Of a stretch of 64,000 nucleotides of DNA, positions 1-8,604 are shown in pieces. The position numbers were made by a program, and so were the translations under genes. Below the pieces are notes generated by a model that saw only the letters and a list, made by a program, of their open reading frames with translations, was not told the DNA's origin and searched no databases. Numbering within the stretch: position 1 is the stretch's first letter; each line of letters begins with the position of its first letter. Source of the stretch: Holdemanella porci (GTDB lineage: Bacteria > Bacillota_I > Bacilli_A > Erysipelotrichales > Erysipelotrichaceae); the NCBI RefSeq assembly GCF_009696075.1, contig NZ_VUMR01000003.1:27471-91470 (forward strand), in the 5' to 3' direction.

Positions 1-2154
1 CGTCGAAAATAATGTTTTTGCTCCGATTGCTTCATCAATATATTCAAGCATTGCTTGAGCTAGAGCCATACCATCATAAGTTGCAGTTCCACGACCAATT
101 TCATCAAATAAAATCAAGGAATGTTTTGTAGCATAACGTAAAGCTGTATTGGCTTCCATCATTTCCACCATAAATGTACTTTTTCCTGTCAATATATCAT
201 CCGATGCGCCGATTCTTGTAAAGATTCGATCAAAAATTGGAAGTTGTGCTGTTTTAGCTGGAATAAAACTTCCCATTTGTGCCATAACTACAAGTAAGGC
301 ATTTTGTCGCATATATGTAGATTTACCACCCATGTTTGGTCCAGTAATCAATTGTATATGTTCTTCTTCTGACATTTTCCAATCATTTGAAACATATCTC
401 TTCTTTTTCATACGATCATCCAAAATTGGGTGCTTACCCTCTACCACATTAACATTGTAACCTGGATGGAAAACTGGACATACATATCCTTTTTCACTGG
501 CAAGAATTGCCAAAGATACAAGGACATCAATTGTAGATAATGCTTGTGCACATGCATGCAAATCAAATAGATCTCTTTTGATTCGCATCAATAAATCATT
601 AAACAAACTTTGTTCTAGTTTTACCTTTGTCTCTTGTGCATGTAGAATTTGTTCTTCTTTTTCTTTTAACTCTTGTGTAATGAATCGTGTCGCATTTGCA
701 AGTGTTTGTTTCGGGTGATACCCAAATTCTTCTTTAATATTATCTAAATTTCCATTTCGAACTTCAATATAATATCCAAATACACGGTTATATCCTACTT
801 TTAATGATTTAACCCCTGTTCTTTCACGTTCTTTCGCTTCTAATTCCAGAATAAAGTCTTTTCCTTGTTTTGCTATTTTTCGAACTTCATCCAATTCTTG
901 ATTGTATCCATCATTAAAGACTCCACCTTCTTTTAGTGTTAATGGTGGATTTTCTATAATCGCATTTTTTATTTCATTGTATAATTCTTGGCAGTCTGGC
1001 ACATCATTAAATTCTGGATATGAATTCAACGAAGACGCTAAATCTAAAATAGGCTTTGCGTGTTCTAATGTTGCTACAAGTTGAAGTACATCTCTAGGAC
1101 TTGCATTCCCATAAGCCATACGACTCGCAAGTCTTTCCATATCATATACATACACTAAATGTTCTTTTAGATTTTCTCTTAACATAAAGTTTTCTTTTAA
1201 ATCTTTGACCGCCACTTGTCTTTTCGCAATCTTTTCTGCATCAATCAACGGATATTCAATCCATCGTTTTAACATTCTTGATCCCATTGCACTTTGACAC
1301 TTATCCATAAAAGACCATAGACTTTCTGCCTTGGCATTCGAAGATTGACTTGAAACCAACTCCAAATGATTCTTTGTTTCATAATCCATAACAAGCACTT
1401 TATCTTTGTCCATAGATTCTATGGGTAAAAAATGATCGATCCGTTGTTTTTGTGTATCTTTTAAATAGGCCATTAAAAGTGCAAATGCTTCTTTCAAAGA
1501 TTCGGATTCAATTCCATTTAATAAAGGTAGATCCTCAGGATCAATATTTGCCTTTTTATGCTTTGAAATGAGCATTGTATCCATCTCTTCTAGGGCAGCC
1601 ATCCATTTTTTATCCATTGTCATCGGACAAACAAGCTCACTTACATTTTGTTCCAAAAGAGCCTTTTGTAGCGCCACCAAAGATCTTTGTAGCGTTTGAT
1701 ACTTTAATTCCCCTGTACTTAATTCACAATATATGACTGTAATTTCAAAACTTGAAACATCACAAGATGCCATATAATTTGTTGACTTAGCATCCATTGT
1801 TGCATCCATATAAGTTCCAGGTGTAATTATTTTAATAATTCCTCGGTCCACCAATCCTTTTGCGCTAGACGGATCTTCCAATTGTTCGCAAATAGCCACT
1901 TTATACCCTTTTTTGACTAATCTTTGAATATATGAATTTGCAGCATGAAAAGGGATACCACACATAGGTACCTTTTCTTCAACGCCAGCACTTCTTCCTG
2001 TTAATACTAAATCTAATTCTTGAGAAACCAATTTTGCATCTTCAAAAAACATTTCATAAAAATCTCCTAAGCGGTAAAACAAAATCGATTCTGGATTTTC
2101 TTCTTTCATTTTCAAGTAATGCTGCATCATTGGTGTATATTTTTTTTCTGCCAT
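1..2154 (-). CDS. mutS: DNA mismatch repair protein MutS (3' end cut off by window)
   Basis: ATPase that recognises mispaired bases and starts mismatch repair. The open frame runs from an ATG at 2154 off the left edge, giving 718 residues of a protein usually about 850-900 long. The mismatch-reading Phe-Tyr-Glu motif is at residues 32-34 (DFYEMF). The Walker A motif GPNMGGKST lies near residues 602-610, and DEIGRGTATYDG (Walker B and signature) near 685-696. Only the end of the ATPase domain and the C-terminal tail are missing. It is divergent from the rodA-like gene, with an 86-base gap between them. No frameshift was seen on reading through. Confidence 0.97.
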   Translation of the reverse strand, partial: MAEKKYTPMMQHYLKMKEENPESILFYRLGDFYEMFFEDAKLVSQELDLVLTGRSAGVEEKVPMCGIPFHAANSYIQRLVKKGYKVAICEQLEDPSSAKGLVDRGIIKIITPGTYMDATMDAKSTNYMASCDVSSFEITVIYCELSTGELKYQTLQRSLVALQKALLEQNVSELVCPMTMDKKWMAALEEMDTMLISKHKKANIDPEDLPLLNGIESESLKEAFALLMAYLKDTQKQRIDHFLPIESMDKDKVLVMDYETKNHLELVSSQSSNAKAESLWSFMDKCQSAMGSRMLKRWIEYPLIDAEKIAKRQVAVKDLKENFMLRENLKEHLVYVYDMERLASRMAYGNASPRDVLQLVATLEHAKPILDLASSLNSYPEFNDVPDCQELYNEIKNAIIENPPLTLKEGGVFNDGYNQELDEVRKIAKQGKDFILELEAKERERTGVKSLKVGYNRVFGYYIEVRNGNLDNIKEEFGYHPKQTLANATRFITQELKEKEEQILHAQETKVKLEQSLFNDLLMRIKRDLFDLHACAQALSTIDVLVSLAILASEKGYVCPVFHPGYNVNVVEGKHPILDDRMKKKRYVSNDWKMSEEEHIQLITGPNMGGKSTYMRQNALLVVMAQMGSFIPAKTAQLPIFDRIFTRIGASDDILTGKSTFMVEMMEANTALRYATKHSLILFDEIGRGTATYDGMALAQAMLEYIDEAIGAKTLFST

Positions 2155-2240
2155 AAATCATCATCCTAACATGACTATTATACCAAAAATTCGAGATAAT
2201 TATGTTATAATTAAAAATACTGAATAAGGAGGTTTTGTTA

Positions 2241-3479
2241 ATGAAACAAACAATTCAATGGAAAAACAAATCCATCCAAATTGATATTGGTTTGATTCTA
2301 ATTCTTATCCTTTTTGGTATGACAAGTTGTTTTGCACTATACAATTCTTTTAACCTGATAAAATTTGGAAGCGGAATTTCCTACTTATATCGTCAGTTAT
2401 TTTGGTTTATTGTAGGATTTGTCGCAATGTTTTTCCTTTCAATTCTTCAAAACAAAAAAATATATTCATATATGGATATGGCTTATAAAATTTTAATGCT
2501 ATGTCTTATTTATTTATTTTTCTCACGCTTATTATTTAATTTAGTGGGTATCACACTTCCTTTTGCCAGTGAAGTTAATGGTGCTATTTCATGGTTTCAA
2601 CTGCCTTTAATTGGTAGTTTTCAGCCAAGTGAATTTATTAAAATTGTTTTAATTGTTTTAGTCTCACAAATTATTGTTGATCATCAAAATGCACATCCAA
2701 ATCCAACACATAAAGATGACTTGATGTTGTTGTGGGAAATCGCAAAAATATTATTCCCCCCATTATTTTTGATTATGACGCAACCAGATACTGGTGTTTG
2801 TATTATAATCGTATTCAATATTTTCATTTTAGTCTGTTGTAGTGGTATACGCAAAGAGTATATTATTGGTATTTTCGCCTTTATAGTTATTGTCGTTGGA
2901 ACCTTCTTATTCTTATATTTCGAATACCCTAATATTCTTGCTTCATTTATATCTTCATACAAACTACAGAGAATTGATGCTTGGTTAGAACCAGAAAGTA
3001 ACATTCGAGGTAGTTCGAACCAGTTATATACTGCGTTATTGTCATTAGGTAGTGCCGGATTAACTGGATATGGTTTACAGGCAAATATCGTCTCTATTCC
3101 AGAAGCACATACCGATTTTATCTTTGCTGCTTTCGGACAATGCTTCGGCTTTATTGGAACAACATTTATCTTGTTATTATGTTTATTATTAGATATTTAT
3201 TTATGTAAAATAGCTTACGCAACCAAAAATAAAAAAGATCGTTTTGTTGTAATCGGTATTATCGCAATGCTGCTATATCAACAACTACAAAATACAGGGA
3301 TGATTGTTGGATTACTTCCAATCACTGGTATCACATTACCGTTGATTTCTTATGGAGGAAGTAGTATTCTTTCTTACTTCATTTCATTCGCAATTATTTT
3401 AAACATTTCACCGTCAACAAAAAGAACGATTCGTTTGAATCGTTCAATAAGACGTAAGTTAATTAATATAAATTCTTAA
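2241..3479 (+). CDS. RodA/FtsW/SpoVE family peptidoglycan glycosyltransferase
   Basis: SEDS-family membrane enzyme that polymerises lipid II into glycan strands with a partner penicillin-binding protein. The start is the ATG at 2241, preceded by AAGGAGG at 2226-2232 with 8 bases between; the TTG six bases upstream is less likely. The 412-residue protein has about ten hydrophobic segments. Family landmarks are QPSEFIKI, PEAHTDFIFA and, near the C-terminus, ITLPLISYGG. Length and motifs fit RodA slightly better than FtsW, but the sequence alone does not settle whether it serves elongation or division. Its 3' end overlaps nadK convergently by 17 bases. Confidence 0.9.
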   Translation: MKQTIQWKNKSIQIDIGLILILILFGMTSCFALYNSFNLIKFGSGISYLYRQLFWFIVGFVAMFFLSILQNKKIYSYMDMAYKILMLCLIYLFFSRLLFNLVGITLPFASEVNGAISWFQLPLIGSFQPSEFIKIVLIVLVSQIIVDHQNAHPNPTHKDDLMLLWEIAKILFPPLFLIMTQPDTGVCIIIVFNIFILVCCSGIRKEYIIGIFAFIVIVVGTFLFLYFEYPNILASFISSYKLQRIDAWLEPESNIRGSSNQLYTALLSLGSAGLTGYGLQANIVSIPEAHTDFIFAAFGQCFGFIGTTFILLLCLLLDIYLCKIAYATKNKKDRFVVIGIIAMLLYQQLQNTGMIVGLLPITGITLPLISYGGSSILSYFISFAIILNISPSTKRTIRLNRSIRRKLININS

Positions 3480-4236
3480 GTCGAGTCAAATATGAATAAG
3501 TACGGTATCTAGCGAATCGTACTTTTTTTGTGCTCGAATGAATAATTATTTCAGAAATTGAATCTAAATCTCTTTCTAAGTGATCATAACATACATGTGC
3601 ATAGGCAAGCGTATCTCCTCTAACTCCTATTTTTCGCGTATCATTCATAATGTATGGATTTTTTAAAGAATGATGGTTCTTATGTGAGATAGGCATGATT
3701 TCACAAAGCTGTAAAACTTTTAAACCTGGATCCACAACCGCACCTTTAAGTGCTCTATTCACAGCAGTAGAACCAGATTGTGTACTCACACAAATACCTG
3801 AGCCTTGACTACTTTCAAAAAATTCATCATCTATCGAAATATCAAGAACCAATGTTTTAGCTAAACTCTCAATACGAACTTCATTTAATGCGTATAATGT
3901 TTCATTGACTTGAGGAAGGTCCATTTGAAGTAAATTAAACTCTTCAATTTTTGGCTGATTATGTTTTAAATCATAAACCAAATGATCCACTTCATCTTGT
4001 GTATAATCGGTAAAAAAGCCTAAATTACCTGTATGTATCGCAACGAATTGAATTTCATCCAATCTATCTATATAAGTGTGAATTGCTCTTAATAAAGTAC
4101 CATCTCCTCCAACAGAAAAAATAACTTCAGATTTTTCATCATTATATTCCCATCCAATATCTATACATTTTTTCTTTAGAGTTTCTGCAACTCTTTTTGA
4201 GTTATCGTCTCCTCTGTCTACTATACTGAAACGCAT
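3463..4236 (-). CDS. nadK: NAD kinase
   Basis: Phosphorylates NAD to NADP in the cytoplasm. The 257-residue protein has the diagnostic GGDGT motif at residues 43-47 and the second NAD-kinase block TQSGSTAVNRALKGAVVDPGL-like in the middle. The ATG at 4236 is chosen over the TTG at 4239 because GAGGAA sits 8 bases upstream of it. Length is normal for the Gram-positive PpnK group (about 260-270). It converges on the rodA-like gene and diverges from the CYTH gene. Confidence 0.95.
   Translation of the reverse strand: MRFSIVDRGDDNSKRVAETLKKKCIDIGWEYNDEKSEVIFSVGGDGTLLRAIHTYIDRLDEIQFVAIHTGNLGFFTDYTQDEVDHLVYDLKHNQPKIEEFNLLQMDLPQVNETLYALNEVRIESLAKTLVLDISIDDEFFESSQGSGICVSTQSGSTAVNRALKGAVVDPGLKVLQLCEIMPISHKNHHSLKNPYIMNDTRKIGVRGDTLAYAHVCYDHLERDLDSISEIIIHSSTKKVRFARYRTYSYLTRLKNLY
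3499..3529 (+). terminator. Rho-independent terminator after the rodA/ftsW-like gene
   Basis: AGTACG (3499-3504) pairs with CGTACT (3518-3523) and is followed by seven T. It lies inside the 3' coding end of the convergent nadK. Confidence 0.6.
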
Positions 4237-4290
4237 CAAATCACTTCCTCTTTTGTTAAATCTATTGTAACATATTTATGGGTGATATGA

Positions 4291-4836
4291 ATGTACGATA
4301 ATATTGAAAGAGAATTGAAATTATTGATTAATGAAGGAGTTTATAATGAATTACTCCATTCATATGATTTTCATAATCCAATAACACAGACAAATACATA
4401 CTTTGATACAGAGAATCAAGATGTAAAAAAACAACGTGGTGCAGTCCGGATTCGAACAATTCAAGATAAAAAAATATTCACTTTAAAAATCAGAAAAGAT
4501 GAATACACACACTATGAATTCGAAAAAGAAATATCTGCAGAAAATATTAATGAGATTGAAGACCCAGAAATATTAAATTGGTTCAAACATTATCAAATTC
4601 CTAAAAATTTACATCCGACAGCTAGTTTTACTACATTAAGAAATGTATATGCATTTGAAAACGGAGAATTATGTTTAGATAAGACACATTATAAAAATCA
4701 TACAGATTATGAAATTGAGTATGAATACACATCCGATCATGATGGAATCCATTTTTTTAATTCTATATTAGAAAAGTATGGCTTAAAATGGGTAAAAAAT
4801 TGCCCTAGCAAAATTGCTAGAGCATTAAATGATTAA
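4291..4836 (+). CDS. CYTH-domain protein (triphosphate tunnel metalloenzyme family)
   Basis: CYTH proteins bind triphosphorylated substrates inside a beta tunnel; some are thiamine triphosphatases, inorganic triphosphatases or adenylate cyclases. The N-terminal ExExK signature is present as E6-R-E8-L-K10. Further alternating Arg, Lys and Glu positions (RIRTI, TLKIRK, EFEKEIS, EIEYEY) are typical of the tunnel. At 181 residues it resembles the YjbK group. In Bacillus YjbK lies near a small alarmone synthetase (relQ), but here the alarmone gene is 40 kb away. The substrate cannot be read from sequence. The 3' end overlaps the next convergent gene by 4 bases. Confidence 0.85.
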   Translation: MYDNIERELKLLINEGVYNELLHSYDFHNPITQTNTYFDTENQDVKKQRGAVRIRTIQDKKIFTLKIRKDEYTHYEFEKEISAENINEIEDPEILNWFKHYQIPKNLHPTASFTTLRNVYAFENGELCLDKTHYKNHTDYEIEYEYTSDHDGIHFFNSILEKYGLKWVKNCPSKIARALND

Positions 4837-5381
4837 AATTTATGTGTTAAACGATAGAAGAAGGATTTAGAATTATATTCTTCTTCTTTTTTCTTATAAT
4901 TTTCAATTTCTTCTTTATTTTTATTATAAAGTTCTTCTACTTCTTTTAATTTCTGATTTTCAGATTCTAATTCAGAAATTTTCTCATCTTTTGTTTGCGT
5001 TTCTAATAGGAAAGTTTGTTTACTTTTTTCGATTTCTAATTTAAGCTTTTCTTGATATAATTGTTCAATCTGGGCTTGTGCCTTCTCTTTTTCTTCTATA
5101 ATGGCTTTAAGCTTTTCGTTTTCAAATCGAAGTTCCATTTCAACTGTAGATAATTCATGTTTTTCTTTTCTAAAATAAGTAGATAATCTTTCAACACCTT
5201 CAGCCTTAATTGTAATACGGCGAGTGGCCGGATTTTTGTATTTCCAATCTTTATCTGGATTATCTTTTACCAATTTTGCAATTGCTTTATCTACTGTATT
5301 TCTTGATTTATTGAAATGTTGGCATATCTGCGCAATATCCATATCATAATATACATCAATTGCTGATGCTTCTTCAGGCAT
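4833..5381 (-). CDS. Helix-turn-helix plus coiled-coil protein, unknown function
   Basis: I do not recognise a named family with confidence. The start is the ATG at 5381, with a GGAAGGGGA ribosome site 8 bases before it; the alternative is a GTG at 5387. Of 182 residues, about 12-60 form a helix-turn-helix (DMDIAQICQHFNKSRNTVDKAIAKL), followed by a second small wing-like segment. About residues 85-165 are a long charged coiled coil rich in Glu, Lys and Gln. The last residues (KSFFYRLTHKF) are aromatic and basic and could form a membrane- or partner-binding tail. The layout resembles the chromosome-anchoring protein RacA of Bacillus (HTH, coiled coil, basic tail, similar size) and DUF536-type plasmid proteins. 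It lies immediately beside the TTCATATGAA array. Confidence 0.75.
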   Translation of the reverse strand: MPEEASAIDVYYDMDIAQICQHFNKSRNTVDKAIAKLVKDNPDKDWKYKNPATRRITIKAEGVERLSTYFRKEKHELSTVEMELRFENEKLKAIIEEKEKAQAQIEQLYQEKLKLEIEKSKQTFLLETQTKDEKISELESENQKLKEVEELYNKNKEEIENYKKKEEEYNSKSFFYRLTHKF

Positions 5382-5387
5382 ATTCAC

Positions 5388-6012
5388 GTCCCCTTCCTAT
5401 GAAATTCATAATAATAACCTAACGAGTCACGATAAGTCTATCATAGTTTTGTCAAGAATGCCATACCTATATATGAATTTCCTATATTATTTATTACTTT
5501 TTAAAATACTATTTAATTTTTCATATATTTCTCACATGAACCTTCATATATACTTATTTATAAAAATCACATACGATTTCATATTTTATATTTTCATATC
5601 TATATCACATGAATTTAATTATTCCATTCATATGAAAAATTTTAGTTCATATAATTTAAAATATTCAATGAATTATTTCATATGATTAATGTACACATCA
5701 TTTTACATTCATATGAACATCTTCATACATATTTTTAATTCATATTTAAATTCATATTTTACATTTTTTGTTTTTCTTATTTTCACATGAAAGTGATATT
5801 ATAATAATTTGATATGAAAAATCATAATCATTTCATATGAACGCTCAGAAGTATGTTTGTCCAGTTTCTTTCTCTCCATGTAATAATTATGTGAATGATC
5901 TTTATTTAAAGTACTATTATGTTGCGTTATAAAATTTACTATATAAAATACTATTCTGTTCATATGAATAATGCATTCGATATGAATTTTGCACTTCTTT
6001 TCCTATAAACAT
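5388..6012. repeat. AT-rich non-coding tract with clustered TTCATATGAA palindromes
   Basis: No credible gene lies in these 625 bases. The perfect 10-base palindrome TTCATATGAA occurs at 5627-5636, 5708-5717, 5832-5841 and 5959-5968. One-mismatch copies are at 5677 (TTCATATGAT), 5782 (TTCACATGAA) and 5809 (TTGATATGAA), and several looser copies (CACATGAA, ATATGAA) are scattered from about 5470 to 5985. Further perfect copies in the window are at 7342 (in dnaX), 20259 (in dnaN) and 24724 (in the broken FemAB copy). The density suggests binding sites for a dimeric DNA-binding protein, plausibly the adjacent HTH protein. Confidence 0.8.
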
Positions 6013-6051
6013 AAAAAATCGTATGAAAAATCATACATACTTCATACGATT
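6013..6051 (-). terminator. Terminator of the dnaX-recR transcript
   Basis: On the minus strand AATCGTATGAA pairs with TTCATACGATT (plus-strand arms 6017-6027 and 6041-6051), followed by TTTTTTAT. Confidence 0.75.
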
Positions 6052-6059
6052 AAGCATAT

Positions 6060-6647
6060 TTAAGAACTTTTACGTCCTTCAAACGCTTTTAACAACGTCA
6101 TGGCGTCTGTATAGTCTAAATGACTACCTACAGGAATACCATGGGCAAGTCTGCTTACCCTACACTTCCCTTCTAATAATTTAGATATATATAAAGCAGT
6201 TGTTTCTCCTTCTACTGTAGGATCTAGAGCCAATATAACTTCTTCTGTTCTTTCATTCACTCTATTTAAAAGAGTCATTATATTCAATTGATCAGGTAAT
6301 ACTCCTTTTTGAGTGTTGATCAATCCATCTAGCACATGATATACACCATTATATTGCTGCATAGACTCTATTACTGATATATCTTTCGGATTTTGTACCA
6401 CGCATATGATATTCTGATTCCTATTAGAATTCTTACAAAACTCACAAAGCTCATCTTCTGTTAAATTACCACATCGCGTACACTTCTTTACTTTCTTTTT
6501 TAAATTTACTAGCGTTTCTGCTAATTCAGATATTTCTTCATCGGACCAACCTAAAACAGTAAATGCATATCTCTCTGCCGTTTTAGCACCTACTCCTGGT
6601 AATTTCTGAAATTCATATATTAAATCATCAAATGTTTTTGGATACAT
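6060..6647 (-). CDS. recR: Recombination mediator protein RecR
   Basis: Works with RecO, and with RecF in gap repair, to load RecA. The 195 residues show the helix-hairpin-helix (LPGVGAKTAERYAF), a four-cysteine zinc motif (CTRCGNLTEDELCEFC) and the Toprim domain (ALDPTVEGETTALYI ... RLAHGIPVGSHLDYTD). Full family length. It starts 10 bases after the dnaX stop, so the two are co-transcribed. The ebfC (YbaB) gene that usually lies between dnaX and recR is absent. Confidence 0.97.
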   Translation of the reverse strand: MYPKTFDDLIYEFQKLPGVGAKTAERYAFTVLGWSDEEISELAETLVNLKKKVKKCTRCGNLTEDELCEFCKNSNRNQNIICVVQNPKDISVIESMQQYNGVYHVLDGLINTQKGVLPDQLNIMTLLNRVNERTEEVILALDPTVEGETTALYISKLLEGKCRVSRLAHGIPVGSHLDYTDAMTLLKAFEGRKSS

Positions 6648-6657
6648 GCTTCACCTT

Positions 6658-8421
6658 CTAATCTTCTTTTATTTCTATATTAGGAAACAAACTTTTCATA
6701 TGATCTTCAATGCTCATATTATTTTCAGATTCTTTGTCTTTTCTTTTTAAACGAACTTGATATGGTTCTGGAAGATTACCACTAATCATTCTTTCTTTAA
6801 ACTCATCCTTTACACGAGATTGTTGTGTCTTATCTAATGCGAATACTTTCTTTGCTTTTCCTAATAACACTTCCATAAAATCTTCATATCCATAATTCAG
6901 TTCAAATTCATTTATTTGTTTCGCAAAGATTTCATTAGATACACATACGACAATATAATTAGATCCACTAGCCATAATACTACTGTTTCTCAATGTAGCC
7001 GCATATTTTCCAAATTCTAAACTTGATATGAATTGTCCTATATTATTGAACTTATTCGTATCAATACTTCTTTCCATCTTTGTAGCTCCAACTAACAATT
7101 GAATGACAAATTCATCGTTTAATATGATTTTATTATTTGTGTTTTCTGACTGTTTTAATGTTTCACGTGAAACATCAGAAATTTCAAATTTTTCTAAAAC
7201 CCCATTATTATCATCTTTTTGAATGTTTTTCTCAATTATATCTGAGTTATCAGAAGTATCGTCATATGATGTTTCATAGTTTTCTTCTTCCTCTATCTCT
7301 TTAAAATCATTATAATCTGAATCAATAATATGTGTTTTCGATTCATATGAATAACTTGAAATCTTTAATAAAGAGGCTTCTAAGTAATCTAGTGCGTTAG
7401 ATGCATATGTATATTTATTATATGTATCCATTAATTCTTCCATACACTTAATTCTGAAATTAATAGGTGCTAATTTGAAATATTTCCGAATCATATCTTT
7501 GTTCATATCCGAAACTAGAGTTGAATTTTCCGAATAATCTAAAATCAGACTGTCCTTCAACATATGAATAAAGTCTGCTGTCAATCGCTTAATATCCATT
7601 CCCATATCTGAATATTTCTGAATATCTTTCACAAAACTATCTACATCTTTTTTATATACTGAATAAAATAATTTTCCAATATCTTCAGATGTTACGACAC
7701 CATAAATTTTACGAATATCATTCGCATCAATATGAGATGAACAGTATGCAACACATTGATCCAATATGGATAAAGCGTCTCGCATTCCTCCATCAGCTAA
7801 TTGAGCAATTAACGTTAATCCATTCTCATCAATTTCAATTCCTTCGTTTTTACAAACAACAGATAATCTATATTTAATGTCATGCATACTTACTTTATTA
7901 AAGTCAAATCTTTGACAGCGAGAAATAATAGTTGGCAAAACTTTATTCGGTTCTGTAGTTGCAAAAATAAAAATTACATGAGCAGGCGGTTCCTCGATTG
8001 TTTTTAACAATGCATTGAATGCTCCAGATGTCATCATATGAACTTCATCAATAATATAAATTTTATATTTTCCCTGCATTGGAGCATACTTCACTTTATC
8101 AATCAAATTTCTTACTTCATCTACACCATTGTTGCTGGCGGCATCAATTTCAATGATATCTGGATGACTTCCATTCGCAGCCATTTTACAGTTCTCACAA
8201 ACTCCACAAGGAGCATCTTGACTATTTGTACAATTTAATGTCTTCGCAAATATTTTTGCGATTGAAGTTTTTCCTGTTCCTCTAGGACCACAAAATAAAT
8301 AAGCATGAGCAATACGATTTTGAACAATCGCATTTTTTAATGTCTGAATTATATGTGTTTGTCCAACAACTTCATCAAAATTCGTTGGTCTATATTTTCT
8401 ATATAACGCTTGATATGCCAT
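6658..8421 (-). CDS. dnaX: DNA polymerase III gamma/tau subunit
   Basis: Clamp-loader ATPase that couples the replisome. Of 587 residues, the first third shows Walker A (GPRGTGKTS), the zinc cluster (CTNSQDAPCGVCENC), IIDEVHMM (Walker B) and the arginine-finger region SRCQRFDF. A lid and collar domain follow, then an acidic linker and a tau-like C-terminal domain. Ribosome site GAAAGGA lies before the ATG at 8421. The linker region encodes DVSRET where a perfect parS site is embedded (7159-7174). It is separated from tadA and the SRP RNA by the IS element. Confidence 0.97.
   Translation of the reverse strand: MAYQALYRKYRPTNFDEVVGQTHIIQTLKNAIVQNRIAHAYLFCGPRGTGKTSIAKIFAKTLNCTNSQDAPCGVCENCKMAANGSHPDIIEIDAASNNGVDEVRNLIDKVKYAPMQGKYKIYIIDEVHMMTSGAFNALLKTIEEPPAHVIFIFATTEPNKVLPTIISRCQRFDFNKVSMHDIKYRLSVVCKNEGIEIDENGLTLIAQLADGGMRDALSILDQCVAYCSSHIDANDIRKIYGVVTSEDIGKLFYSVYKKDVDSFVKDIQKYSDMGMDIKRLTADFIHMLKDSLILDYSENSTLVSDMNKDMIRKYFKLAPINFRIKCMEELMDTYNKYTYASNALDYLEASLLKISSYSYESKTHIIDSDYNDFKEIEEEENYETSYDDTSDNSDIIEKNIQKDDNNGVLEKFEISDVSRETLKQSENTNNKIILNDEFVIQLLVGATKMERSIDTNKFNNIGQFISSLEFGKYAATLRNSSIMASGSNYIVVCVSNEIFAKQINEFELNYGYEDFMEVLLGKAKKVFALDKTQQSRVKDEFKERMISGNLPEPYQVRLKRKDKESENNMSIEDHMKSLFPNIEIKED
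7159..7174. promoter_or_regulatory. parS: parS centromere site inside dnaX
   Basis: The 16 bases TGTTTCACGTGAAACA match the Bacillus-type ParB recognition sequence exactly and are fully palindromic. The parA and parB genes are present at 46569-48226. The site is about 15 kb from the putative origin and is read through as Asp-Val-Ser-Arg-Glu-Thr in the non-conserved linker of DnaX. Confidence 0.93.
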
Positions 8422-8461
8422 TCGTAAAATCCTTTCTATATGTTTATCTGTATCTTATTTT

Positions 8462-8490
8462 ATCATAGTTTTACCTATTTTATAGTGCAA
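8462..8490 (-). promoter_or_regulatory. Putative dnaX promoter spanning the IS left end
   Basis: On the minus strand TTGCAC (8490-8485) and TATGAT (8467-8462) are separated by 17 bases. If the IS begins at 8475, the -35 box belongs to the IS and the -10 box to the host. Confidence 0.4.
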
Positions 8491-8500
8491 TCTAAGAACA

Positions 8501-8520
8501 CTCGTGACTTTAGTCATGAG
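8501..8520 (+). repeat. Left-end subterminal hairpin of the IS
   Basis: CTCGTGACT pairs with AGTCATGAG around a TT loop, with one G-T pair. This is the imperfect palindrome recognised by Y1 transposases. Confidence 0.7.
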
Positions 8521-8604
8521 ATGCATTAGATGTGCAGATGTTAGATAAATAAATTAAAAATAAATGATAAATATATTATTTTAAGTATATACATATGTTA
8601 TAAT

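Noticed and set aside
149..1084. Plus-strand open frames across the mutS region
   Set aside because: They are antisense to a clearly coding mutS frame and have no recognisable protein text.
5449..5685. 78-residue open frame in the palindrome array
   Set aside because: Composition is almost only Tyr, Phe, Ile, Asn and Ser from AT-rich repeats. There is no ribosome site, and the palindromes explain the sequence.
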